Positions 8,564-15,083 of a DNA stretch of 64,000 nucleotides are shown here, one piece after another; position 1 is the first letter of the stretch, and each line of letters begins with the position of its first letter. The DNA is taken from assembly GCA_049840935.1 (NCBI GenBank), contig JASGJA010000028.1, positions 29,497 through 93,496 on the forward strand. The letters are read 5' to 3'. The translations under genes were made by a program, and so were the position numbers. The notes below the pieces were generated by a model that was not told the DNA's origin, did not search any database, and was given only the letters and a program-made list of their open reading frames with translations. This stretch comes from Mesorhizobium_G sp049840935. Its GTDB lineage: Bacteria; Pseudomonadota; Alphaproteobacteria; Rhizobiales; Rhizobiaceae.

Positions 8564-9973
8564 ATGGACGAAGCCCTTATCGCCCGTTTCGCCGCCATCG
8601 TTGGCGAAAAATATGCTGTGCGTGCCGGTGCCGACATCGTGCCTTTCGTGTCAGAACCGCGCGGGCTTTACGGTGGCGTAACGCCGCTGGTTCTGCGCCC
8701 TGGCTCGGTGGATGAAGTCAGCCGCATCATGGCGCTCGCCACGGAAACGCGGACGCCCGTCGTGCCGCAGGGCGGAAATACGGGGCTGGTCGGCGGCCAG
8801 ATGCCGGACAAATCCGGCGGCCAGATCGTGCTCTCCCTGTCCCGCCTCAACCGCATTCGCGAAATCGACGTGCACTCCAACACTGTCACAGCAGATGCGG
8901 GCGTTATCCTCGAAACGCTGCAGCAGGCGGCGGATCAGGCGGACCGGCTCTATCCCTTGGCGCTGGCCTCGCAAGGGTCGTGCGAAATCGGCGGCAACTT
9001 GTCCTCCAATGCGGGTGGCGTCGGCGCACTGGCGTATGGCGTCGCGCGCGATCTGTGCCTCGGCATCGAAGTCGTGTTGCCAACGGGGGAGGTGCTGGAT
9101 GACCTTCGCAAGCTGAAAAAAGACAACACCGGATACGACCTCAAAGACCTATTCATCGGCGCGGAGGGCACGCTAGGCGTCATCACCGCCGCCGTTTTAA
9201 AGCTGTTTCCGAAGCCGAAGGGCCGCGAGATGGCATGGATCGGCCTTGCCTCGCCGGAGGCCGCGCTTGCCTTGTTTGGTCGTGCAAACGAGGCGGCGGG
9301 GGCGGGGCTCACCATGTTTGAACTGGCGCACCGCACGCCGATGGAGTTTGTGGCGCGGCATCTGCCATCACCGCCATGCCCGATTCCACTGGATTACGAA
9401 TGGTACGTGCTGATGGAAATTTGCTCCGGTCGCTCCGCCGAGGATGCGCGCGCGCTCATCGAATCCATTCTGGAATCCGCGTTGGAAAATGGCATTATCG
9501 AGGACGCCGCCATTGCCGCGAGCCTCACGCAGGCGCGCGATTTCTGGCAGTTGCGCGAAAACCTGCCGGAAGCGCAGAAGCCGGAAGGCGCATCCATCAA
9601 GCACGATATTTCTGTGCCGGTCGCGGCCATTCCTGAATTTATCGTCCGCGCTGCTGCTGCGGTTCAGAGCGTCAGCCCCGGCGCGCGCGTCTGCTGTTTC
9701 GGCCACATGGGTGACGGCAATCTGCACTACAATGTCAGCCAGCCGGTAGGGGCCGATAAGGACGCGTTTCTGTCGCTTTACAAGCCGATGAACCATGCTG
9801 TGCATGATGTTGTGCGCGCGATGGATGGCTCCATTTCCGCCGAACATGGCATCGGCGTTCTCAAGCGGGATGAGTTGATCGCCACCGCCCCGCCGGTCGC
9901 CATCGATCTCATGCGCCGCGTCAAAGCCTCGTTCGATCCTGCGGGCATTATGAACCCCGGCAAAGTCATATGA
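8564..9973 (+). CDS. FAD-binding 2-hydroxyacid oxidoreductase (GlcD/D2HGDH type)
   Basis: The 469-residue protein has an N-terminal FAD-binding PCMH domain (VVPQGGNTGLVGGQMPD, GSCEIGGNLSSNAGGV, IGAEGTLGVITAAVLKLFPK) and a C-terminal FAD-oxidase domain ending in the metal and substrate motifs FGHMGDGNLHYNV and ISAEHGIGVLKRD. This is the family of D-lactate, glycolate and D-2-hydroxyglutarate dehydrogenases; the two His-containing motifs bind a divalent metal and the 2-hydroxyacid. Which acid is used cannot be told from sequence. It starts three bases after the Sua5 gene. No membrane segment is visible, so it is cytoplasmic or peripherally membrane-bound. Confidence 0.9.
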   Translation: MDEALIARFAAIVGEKYAVRAGADIVPFVSEPRGLYGGVTPLVLRPGSVDEVSRIMALATETRTPVVPQGGNTGLVGGQMPDKSGGQIVLSLSRLNRIREIDVHSNTVTADAGVILETLQQAADQADRLYPLALASQGSCEIGGNLSSNAGGVGALAYGVARDLCLGIEVVLPTGEVLDDLRKLKKDNTGYDLKDLFIGAEGTLGVITAAVLKLFPKPKGREMAWIGLASPEAALALFGRANEAAGAGLTMFELAHRTPMEFVARHLPSPPCPIPLDYEWYVLMEICSGRSAEDARALIESILESALENGIIEDAAIAASLTQARDFWQLRENLPEAQKPEGASIKHDISVPVAAIPEFIVRAAAAVQSVSPGARVCCFGHMGDGNLHYNVSQPVGADKDAFLSLYKPMNHAVHDVVRAMDGSISAEHGIGVLKRDELIATAPPVAIDLMRRVKASFDPAGIMNPGKVI

Positions 9974-10044
9974 GGCTGGACTAATTAACCTGAAAGCAAT
10001 GTTTCCTTGGGGTTTCGCTAACCATCGAGCCCGATCAGAAAAAT

Positions 10045-10061
10045 TTAACCGAACTTGTTAA
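10045..10061. promoter_or_regulatory. Inverted repeat TTAAC-N7-GTTAA upstream of the DUF6101 gene
   Basis: A perfect inverted repeat of five bases with a seven-base spacer, about 110 bases before the DUF6101 start codon. The geometry is that of a dimeric regulator site. It resembles but does not equal the CtrA box TTAA-N7-TTAA. Function is inferred only from symmetry and position. Confidence 0.3.
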
Positions 10062-10103
10062 GCGGTCCGATAAGACCCGCGCGATAGCCTTCCCGACATA
10101 AGA

Positions 10104-10146
10104 GGCCGGAAACACCGGCCCAGAGAAGACCGGAAAACCGGCTCTC
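10104..10146 (+). promoter_or_regulatory. Two tandem hairpins in the DUF6101 leader
   Basis: The first hairpin pairs GGCCGG (10104-10109) with CCGGCC (10115-10120) around AAACA. The second pairs CCGG (10130-10133) with CCGG (10138-10141) around AAAA, extended by an imperfect GAGA/TCTC outer stem to 10146. They lie 25 bases before the start codon, just upstream of the AGGAAGG ribosome binding site. The paired loops look alike (CCGGAAA.ACCGG), as if one was copied from the other. They could form a 5' UTR control or stability element, or be a weak terminator for the oxidoreductase upstream; there is no T tract after them. Confidence 0.4.
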
Positions 10147-10170
10147 AGGACTAACAGGAAGGCAACACTG

Positions 10171-10740
10171 ATGAATACCAGACTGAAGCCGGTCTGGGCG
10201 GGGCGAACCATGCGCCTCGACCCTTTTCGCTTGGCTCAAACGGTTAGCTACGAAACCGAAGACGACGCCGGTGGGATAACCTATTCGATCAACTATAAGG
10301 GCGCGGTCATTCGCCGTGCGCTGGAACGCAGCGGTCTGCCAATGACGATTGCGCTGCCTGTCCGCGCCTTCCTTGGCGTTGCTGCGCGAGCGCTGGAAGA
10401 CGGAGAGGGCAACCTCACCGTCACGCTGGAACTCATGCATGAAGATCCAGCTTTGTCGGTGCCGCTGCTCGTTGCCCGCGATCTTGACGATGTCGCCGCT
10501 GATTGGCGCGCATGGGCGGTGGAATACAAGCTTCCCATGCTGCTAGTGGAAGCGGATGGCACGCCGCGCACGCTGGAAGAGTCGCTTGGCGGTGGCATTG
10601 TTGCCCGCACGCCAATTGAGCGCCGCAAGCGCCGCAGTCGCACGGCCAAGCGCCGTCCGCGTTTCCTCATGCGTCGCAAGGCTGGATCGTTGGGTGTCCG
10701 CCTCGTCGTTCGCGGCGAAGAAATCATCGCTCGCGCCTGA
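10171..10740 (+). CDS. DUF6101 family protein
   Basis: The 189-residue protein shows the pattern I associate with the DUF6101 family of Hyphomicrobiales: LDPFRLAQTVSYE near the start, then IRRALERSGLPMTIALPVRAFLGVAARA and LELMHEDPALSVPLL. The last third is very basic (RRKRRSRTAKRRPRF), suggesting nucleic acid or membrane binding. Function is not known. The ATG follows AGGAAGG with eight bases of spacing. Its last eight codons (GEEIIARA plus stop) occur again at 10875-10902 behind a palindromic element, so the present 3' end may have been created by an insertion. It faces ubiA across a 450-base intergenic region. Confidence 0.75.
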   Translation: MNTRLKPVWAGRTMRLDPFRLAQTVSYETEDDAGGITYSINYKGAVIRRALERSGLPMTIALPVRAFLGVAARALEDGEGNLTVTLELMHEDPALSVPLLVARDLDDVAADWRAWAVEYKLPMLLVEADGTPRTLEESLGGGIVARTPIERRKRRSRTAKRRPRFLMRRKAGSLGVRLVVRGEEIIARA

Positions 10741-10765
10741 GCAGCAATGCGCTTCTAGTAATTTT

Positions 10766-10862
10766 CCCCCACCCCTTACCCCTCCCCTCAAGGGGGAGGG
10801 AGACAAAGGCGCTGAGTTCTCAATTCCCCCTCCCCCTTGAGGGGAGGGGTAAGGGGTGGGGG
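10766..10862. repeat. Palindromic intergenic element with 35-bp inverted arms
   Basis: The left arm (10766-10800) starts CCCCCACCCCTTACCCCTCC and its reverse complement forms the right arm (10828-10862), base for base, with a 27-base spacer. Each arm also contains its own small palindrome (CCCCTCAAGGGGG). RNA from it would form a very stable 35-bp hairpin. Its size and symmetry are those of miniature palindromic elements in Hyphomicrobiales genomes. The family differs in sequence from the elements at 13.6 and 46.3 kb but has the same architecture. Confidence 0.9.
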
Positions 10863-10874
10863 TTATGATCTCGG

Positions 10875-10902
10875 CGGCGAAGAAATCATCGCGCGGGCCT
10901 AA
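10875..10902 (+). other. Second copy of the DUF6101 gene 3' end
   Basis: Bases 10875-10892 (CGGCGAAGAAATCATCGC) are identical to 10713-10730 inside the end of the DUF6101 gene, and the next ten differ at only three positions. Both copies spell Gly-Glu-Glu-Ile-Ile-Ala-Arg-Ala-stop in frame. The palindromic element lies between them. The simplest reading is that the element was inserted near the end of the gene with a duplication of about 28 bp, or brought in a new end. Confidence 0.75.
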
Positions 10903-10923
10903 CGGCCCGACGCGGTACCCTTT
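10892..10923 (+). terminator. Possible terminator of the DUF6101 transcript
   Basis: GGGCC (10895-10899) pairs with GGCCC (10904-10908) around TAAC, extended by C-G pairs outside, and a short T run (10920-10923) follows after about ten bases. The distance to the T run is longer than ideal. It sits directly behind the duplicated 3' end, as if it were the original terminator of the gene. Confidence 0.4.
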
Positions 10924-10981
10924 TCGGCTTTTATTTTAGCATATTGCGGAATATGTTCTGTCCCGAATCGGCTGTCCGGCC

Positions 10982-11140
10982 GGTTCTGGGGCTTAGAAAC
11001 CCCATAGAAAGCGGTCGGTGTTGACCGAAACGACATCTCCTCGTCCTATGGTCGGGGGAACCCCGGCGCATGTCCAGAGCCGTTAGGCTTAAAGGCCGGG
11101 GTGGTCGTCTTTCTACGGCTTTCTAATCCCCCGGTCACCA
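10982..11140 (+). ncRNA. Possible structured RNA between DUF6101 and ubiA
   Basis: Two distant segments are complementary: GGGGCTTAGAAA (10990 onward) with TTTCTAATCCCC (ending near 11132), and ATAGAAAGCGGTC with GTCTTTCTA further inside, giving an irregular rod of about 25 base pairs. The enclosed part has further small stems: GGGG/CCCC around GAA near 11055-11066, GACAT/ATGTC, and AGCC/GGCT. An alternative fold pairs GGTTCTGG (10982) with CCAGAGCC (11076-11083). I could not match it to tmRNA, RNase P, SRP RNA or a riboswitch. No promoter is obvious, so it could also be a remnant of a mobile palindromic element. Confidence 0.25.
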
Positions 11141-11175
11141 GAGGGGCGAACGTGAAAATACAGCCCCTCGGTGAC
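11134..11175. terminator. Strong hairpin behind ubiA
   Basis: GTCACC-a-GAGGGGC (11134-11147) pairs with GCCCCTC-GGTGAC (11163-11175) around a 15-base loop, a 13-bp stem with one bulged base. It lies 14 bases beyond the ubiA stop on the minus strand, where a terminator is expected. There is no T run on either strand, so it may act as a 3' end stabiliser or belong to the structured region next to it. Confidence 0.4.
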
Positions 11176-11188
11176 TGCTTGCGAAGCC

Positions 11189-12172
11189 TCAAACCAGCGG
11201 TTTGAGCGCCACCCAAACCCCGCCACCGACCAGCCCCAAAAATATCAGCCAGCCCACAACGCTGTTCGACTTGAACAGCCGCAAACACTGATCGGGGTCG
11301 TCAATATCCAGGGTGCGAATTTGGCGGTGCATATGCGCGCCAGCTGCCAACAGTCCCGCCAAGGCAGGCATGGGCACCACGGCGTTTGCAAAGGCTCCCG
11401 CGAAACAAGCGAGCGCGCCGCCATAAAGCCCATACAGCCAAAGTTCCGTGTTCTTGCCGAACAGTCGCGCGGTTGAGCGCACACCCACAATTGCGTCGTC
11501 TTCCTTGTCCTGATGCGCGTAGATCGTATCGTAGCCGATAACCCACAGGATCGAGCCCGCGTAAAGCAGCAGCGCGGGCACATCCAGCGAGCCATATGTT
11601 GCCGCCCAGCCCATCAGCGCGCCCCAGGAAAATGCAAGTCCCAGAACGAATTGCGGCCAGTTGGTGACTCTCTTCATAAAGGGATAAATCGCCACCACGG
11701 CGAGCGACGCCACACCCAGCACCACGGTAAACCAGTTGAACTGCAACAGCACGACCAGCCCGACCAGCGCCTGTGCAACCAGAAAACTCCATGCCTGTTT
11801 GCGTGTAACCTGACCGGAGGGCAGGGGGCGTGAACGGGTGCGCTCCACCTGCGCATCAATGTTCTCGTCAACGAGATCGTTGTATGTGCAGCCCGCGCCA
11901 CGCATTGCAATCGCGCCCGCAAGAAACAGTACGAGGTGCCACGGGTTTGGCAGCAATTCGATAAGTGGCCGCCCAACTGTCGCATGCGCGGTCGCGGCCA
12001 GCGCCGTTGACCACCAGCATGGCCAAAGCAGCAGGATCCAGCCGATTGGCCGGTCCCATCGCGCCAATTGTGCATAAGGCCAAAACCCGCGCGGCAAGGC
12101 GCGGTAGACCCAGTGGCCGCTTGGCGCGTCGGCAACGCGACCTTGGCCAGATCGGGATTGTATCGTTTCCAT
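11189..12172 (-). CDS. ubiA: 4-hydroxybenzoate octaprenyltransferase
   Basis: UbiA attaches the polyprenyl tail to 4-hydroxybenzoate in ubiquinone synthesis, in the inner membrane. Both diphosphate-binding motifs are visible: YNDLVDENIDAQVERTRSRP (NDxxDxxxD) and YAHQDKEDD. About eight hydrophobic helices alternate with these loops. The ATG at 12172 (METIQSRSGQGR) gives 327 residues, usual for the family; the frame stays open upstream but that region overlaps the divergent purD start region. No clear ribosome binding site precedes the ATG. The gene is divergent from purD (99 bases between starts) and converges on the DUF6101 gene. Confidence 0.96.
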   Translation of the reverse strand: METIQSRSGQGRVADAPSGHWVYRALPRGFWPYAQLARWDRPIGWILLLWPCWWSTALAATAHATVGRPLIELLPNPWHLVLFLAGAIAMRGAGCTYNDLVDENIDAQVERTRSRPLPSGQVTRKQAWSFLVAQALVGLVVLLQFNWFTVVLGVASLAVVAIYPFMKRVTNWPQFVLGLAFSWGALMGWAATYGSLDVPALLLYAGSILWVIGYDTIYAHQDKEDDAIVGVRSTARLFGKNTELWLYGLYGGALACFAGAFANAVVPMPALAGLLAAGAHMHRQIRTLDIDDPDQCLRLFKSNSVVGWLIFLGLVGGGVWVALKPLV

Positions 12173-12271
12173 CGTTAGCGCAGTGGCAGGGTGCGGATTG
12201 CGCGTCAAGACCTTGACCCGGCGCGACACGCACAATACCGGGACAAGGACAAATTGACTCAAGGGTTAGCG

Positions 12272-13546
12272 ATGAACGTCCTTCTTCTTGGCTCCGGCGG
12301 GCGCGAACATGCGCTTGCATGGAAACTGGCGGCATCTCCATTGTTGGGGAAGCTTTATGCTTCGCCCGGCAATCCGGGCATTGCCGAGGAAGCCGAACTC
12401 GTTGGACTCAACATCGACGACCATGCCGCCATCATCGCATTCTGCAAAGAGCACGACATTGGCCTCGTCGTAGTTGGGCCGGAAGCGCCATTGGTCGCAG
12501 GTATCGCGGACGCTCTGCGCGGCGCGGGCATCCGCGCGTTCGGCCCATCGCAAGAGGCAGCGCAACTCGAAGGTTCAAAAGCCTTCACGAAAGAGCTTTG
12601 CGCGCGTTTCAACATTCCGACCGGCGCGTTTGGCCGTTTCGACAATGCCGAAGCCGCAAAGGCGTACATCCGCCAGCATGGTGCGCCGATTGTCGTAAAG
12701 GCAGACGGGCTCGCCGCAGGCAAGGGCGTCACCGTCGCCATGACCGAATCCGAAGCGCTGGACGCCGTCGACGCCTGTTTTTCCGGCGCGTTTGGCGGGG
12801 CAGGGGCGGAAGTCGTTGTCGAGGAGTTCCTTGACGGAGAGGAGGCAAGCTTCTTTTGCCTCTGCGATGGCAAGACTGCGCTGCCATTCGGCACGGCACA
12901 GGATCACAAGCGCGTGGGCGATGGCGACACCGGCCCGAATACCGGCGGCATGGGTGCCTATTCGCCCGCGCCGGTCATGGACGCCGCAATGGTGGAGCGC
13001 ACCATGCGCGAGATCATCGAGCCGACCATGCGCGGCATGGCGGAGATCGGCGCGCCTTTTGCGGGAATTCTGTTTGCCGGCCTGATGATTACAAAGGATG
13101 GTCCGAAGCTCATCGAATACAATGTGCGCTTTGGCGACCCCGAATGCCAGGTGCTGATGATGCGCCTCAAGGATGATCTTTTGGTGTTGCTGAACGCTGC
13201 AACCGATGGGCAGCTTGAGCACACGAGCATACGCTGGCGCGATGATCCGGCGTTGACCGTGGTGATGGCCGCGAAGGGTTATCCCGGTACGCCGGAAAAA
13301 GGCAGCGTCATTGGTGGGCTGGATGCTGCCGCGAAAACCGGCGCACAGATTTTCCATGCAGGCACCGCGCTCAAAGACGGCCAGATAGTTGCCAATGGTG
13401 GCAGGGTGCTCAACGTTACCGCCACCGGCAAAACGGTTGCTGAGGCGCAGATTGCGGCCTACCGCGCTGTCGATGCTATCGATTGGCCGGGTGGCTTCTG
13501 CCGTCGCGATATTGGCTGGCGCGCCGTGGAGCGCGAGAAGGCTTAA
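12272..13546 (+). CDS. purD: Phosphoribosylamine-glycine ligase
   Basis: PurD catalyses the second step of purine synthesis, joining glycine to phosphoribosylamine with ATP. The protein starts MNVLLLGSGGREHALAWKL and has the ATP-grasp features: GPEAPLVAGIADAL, VVKADGLAAGKGVTVA, EEFLDGEEASFF, and the metal-binding end of the domain EYNVRFGDPECQ. The ATG at 12272 gives 424 residues, the normal length; upstream in-frame codons overlap the promoter region shared with ubiA. It is monocistronic as far as can be seen, followed by a palindromic repeat element. Confidence 0.97.
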   Translation: MNVLLLGSGGREHALAWKLAASPLLGKLYASPGNPGIAEEAELVGLNIDDHAAIIAFCKEHDIGLVVVGPEAPLVAGIADALRGAGIRAFGPSQEAAQLEGSKAFTKELCARFNIPTGAFGRFDNAEAAKAYIRQHGAPIVVKADGLAAGKGVTVAMTESEALDAVDACFSGAFGGAGAEVVVEEFLDGEEASFFCLCDGKTALPFGTAQDHKRVGDGDTGPNTGGMGAYSPAPVMDAAMVERTMREIIEPTMRGMAEIGAPFAGILFAGLMITKDGPKLIEYNVRFGDPECQVLMMRLKDDLLVLLNAATDGQLEHTSIRWRDDPALTVVMAAKGYPGTPEKGSVIGGLDAAAKTGAQIFHAGTALKDGQIVANGGRVLNVTATGKTVAEAQIAAYRAVDAIDWPGGFCRRDIGWRAVEREKA

Positions 13547-13562
13547 AAATCCTTTTATTTAA

Positions 13563-13716
13563 CCCCTCATCCGCCTGCCGGCACCTTCTCCCTCAAGGGG
13601 AGAAGGCAGAGATGTCAAGGCCTCGCTTACCTGCAACGTTGAAGACTGAAAGCCAGCATTGCAGTTTTCCGCCTTCTCCCCTTGAGGGAGAAGGTGGCGG
13701 CAGCCGGATGAGGGGG
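13563..13716. repeat. Palindromic intergenic element, CCCCTCATCCG type
   Basis: Left arm 13563-13607 begins CCCCTCATCCGCCTGCCGGC and runs to CTTCTCCCTCAAGGGGAGAAGGC; the right arm 13671-13716 is its reverse complement with a few mismatches (GTGGCGGCAGCCGG instead of GTGCCGGCAGGCGG). The spacer is 63 bases. The same family occurs at 46326-46483. Such elements fold into long hairpins and are common between genes in Hyphomicrobiales. It separates the convergent genes purD and the GH25 muramidase, and could end transcription from both. Confidence 0.9.
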
Positions 13717-13717
13717 T

Positions 13718-14941
13718 CTAAAACTTGATCCCCGGCTTCGCCGTTTCCGGCATCAGTAGATCCGAAAAATCCTCAGTCTGCTTTAGCAAAAACACGGGCA
13801 TATCGCCTCGTTTTATTGCTGCGCGCTCGGTCGAAGCGGTCACTGTCATATCCACGCCCGGCGCGCCCTTTCCTAGCAGTCTGTCAATCGCGGCTTGTCC
13901 CGCGCTCACTGCCGTACCCAAATATGCAGCCGCAAATGTCAGCATCGTTTCGGGATTTGGCGTCAGTTGCGCGACCGCCACCTCGGCGGGCCAGTTTTCG
14001 CTCGCCGTCGGCAGGTTCGACACTGCGGCATAAACAATCTCGACATCGCCCGTCAGGGCCTTTTCGCGCGGAAACGGCACCGGCACGCTCGCGACCAGTT
14101 CGACGCGCTGGTTCACCAGCCCGCCAAACGGCCAAGCATTGCGCAATTCATCGGGCGACATGGTGGCAACGTTGACGTCAATATCATTGCCCGCGCCTTT
14201 CACGCGATACGGACACACCCGCTTGTTGCAATTCACCTGCGAGGCAAATTGCCAGAGCGCATAGCTATCCCAGTTTCCCTTTGGAAAATGCATTCCGATT
14301 TCGGGCTTATAGCGTGCATACCAAAGCGGCAGGCGCGACAGCAGCCTGTAGCGCCATGCGTTGTCGGCGATGTGTTTGGCGGTCGTGCCATTAGTATAAA
14401 GCATCGGGAACCGCCCCGTGCGCAAATGTATCTCGCGCACGAATATCTCCGCATCATCCAGCGACATCCACTGTGACGGATCGTTGTCTTCGATGTCCAA
14501 CGCCATCAGATCGTCCGGTTCAGGCTCTGCAAAATCAAGAAAATTGCGCGCTTGTTCGAGCGGATTTCCGGGCCGCGCAAGATGATACGCACCCCATTTC
14601 AAGCCCAACGCTTTCGCCAGCGTGCGGCGCGTGTGAAACAGCTCGCGCGCAACGGCGTGGCGTTTCCACAGCGCTTTGCACAGCTTGTACTCTGTCTCCT
14701 GACCCGTGCAGAAATAGGGTGGCGGCAGGCCGTCGGACGCCTTGTTGATGAAGCCGACAATGCGCTTGTCATTGGCAAGTTCGCGCCAGTCCAGCTCATT
14801 ATATTCATAGGCATCGAGCACGAGCGCGCGGTCGGTGCGCTTCCACGGCTGGGAAAATTCAGACGCGGCTGCGGGCAGGCTGGCGCAAATCGCCGCCAGC
14901 ATTCCAATCACCCCGGCAATGATGCGCCGTTTTCCCACCAC
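13718..14941 (-). CDS. Exported GH25-family muramidase
   Basis: The 407-residue protein has a signal peptide (IIAGVIGMLAAICASLPAAA, about residues 7-26) and a glycoside hydrolase family 25 lysozyme domain at about residues 35-260. The expected features are VLDAYEYNELDW at the first strand, FINKASDG, KWGAYHLARPG and the catalytic pair in DDLMALDIEDND, then MLYTNGTTAKHI and YALWQFAS near the domain end. GH25 enzymes cut the glycan strands of peptidoglycan, so a role in periplasmic cell-wall turnover is likely. The C-terminal 140 residues match no domain I know. The stop lies immediately after the palindromic repeat. Confidence 0.88.
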   Translation of the reverse strand: MVGKRRIIAGVIGMLAAICASLPAAASEFSQPWKRTDRALVLDAYEYNELDWRELANDKRIVGFINKASDGLPPPYFCTGQETEYKLCKALWKRHAVARELFHTRRTLAKALGLKWGAYHLARPGNPLEQARNFLDFAEPEPDDLMALDIEDNDPSQWMSLDDAEIFVREIHLRTGRFPMLYTNGTTAKHIADNAWRYRLLSRLPLWYARYKPEIGMHFPKGNWDSYALWQFASQVNCNKRVCPYRVKGAGNDIDVNVATMSPDELRNAWPFGGLVNQRVELVASVPVPFPREKALTGDVEIVYAAVSNLPTASENWPAEVAVAQLTPNPETMLTFAAAYLGTAVSAGQAAIDRLLGKGAPGVDMTVTASTERAAIKRGDMPVFLLKQTEDFSDLLMPETAKPGIKF

Positions 14942-15032
14942 TCATTTTTTCCTTCAATGCGGAATGGTGGCGCAAACATGGTTAACGAATTACCATCAAC
15001 GCTCGTCTCATCCACCTTATACCAATCTCCAT

Positions 15033-15050
15033 TTGACGCTTACGTAAGTG
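15033..15050. promoter_or_regulatory. Palindromic operator candidate before the acyl-CoA dehydrogenase operon
   Basis: The stretch TTGACGCTTACGTAAGTG holds the perfect palindrome CTTACGTAAG (15039-15048), 36 bases before the start codon. It resembles the TTNACGTNNACGTAA-type sites of MerR-family regulators such as LiuR that control acyl-CoA breakdown operons in Proteobacteria. No regulator gene lies nearby. TTGACG may double as a -35 element. Confidence 0.4.
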
Positions 15051-15083
15051 AGATGTAGGCCGGGACCACACAGGAGAACATCG

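Noticed and set aside
10975..11180. tmRNA, RNase P RNA, SRP RNA or 6S RNA at this site
   Set aside because: None of the conserved cores (tag reading frame, RNase P P4, SRP tetraloop region) is recognisable, and 6S RNA is usually beside other genes. Kept only as an unassigned structured region.
13560..13720. CRISPR-like repeat
   Set aside because: There are only two arms in inverted orientation with one spacer; a CRISPR array needs several direct repeats. No cas gene is present.
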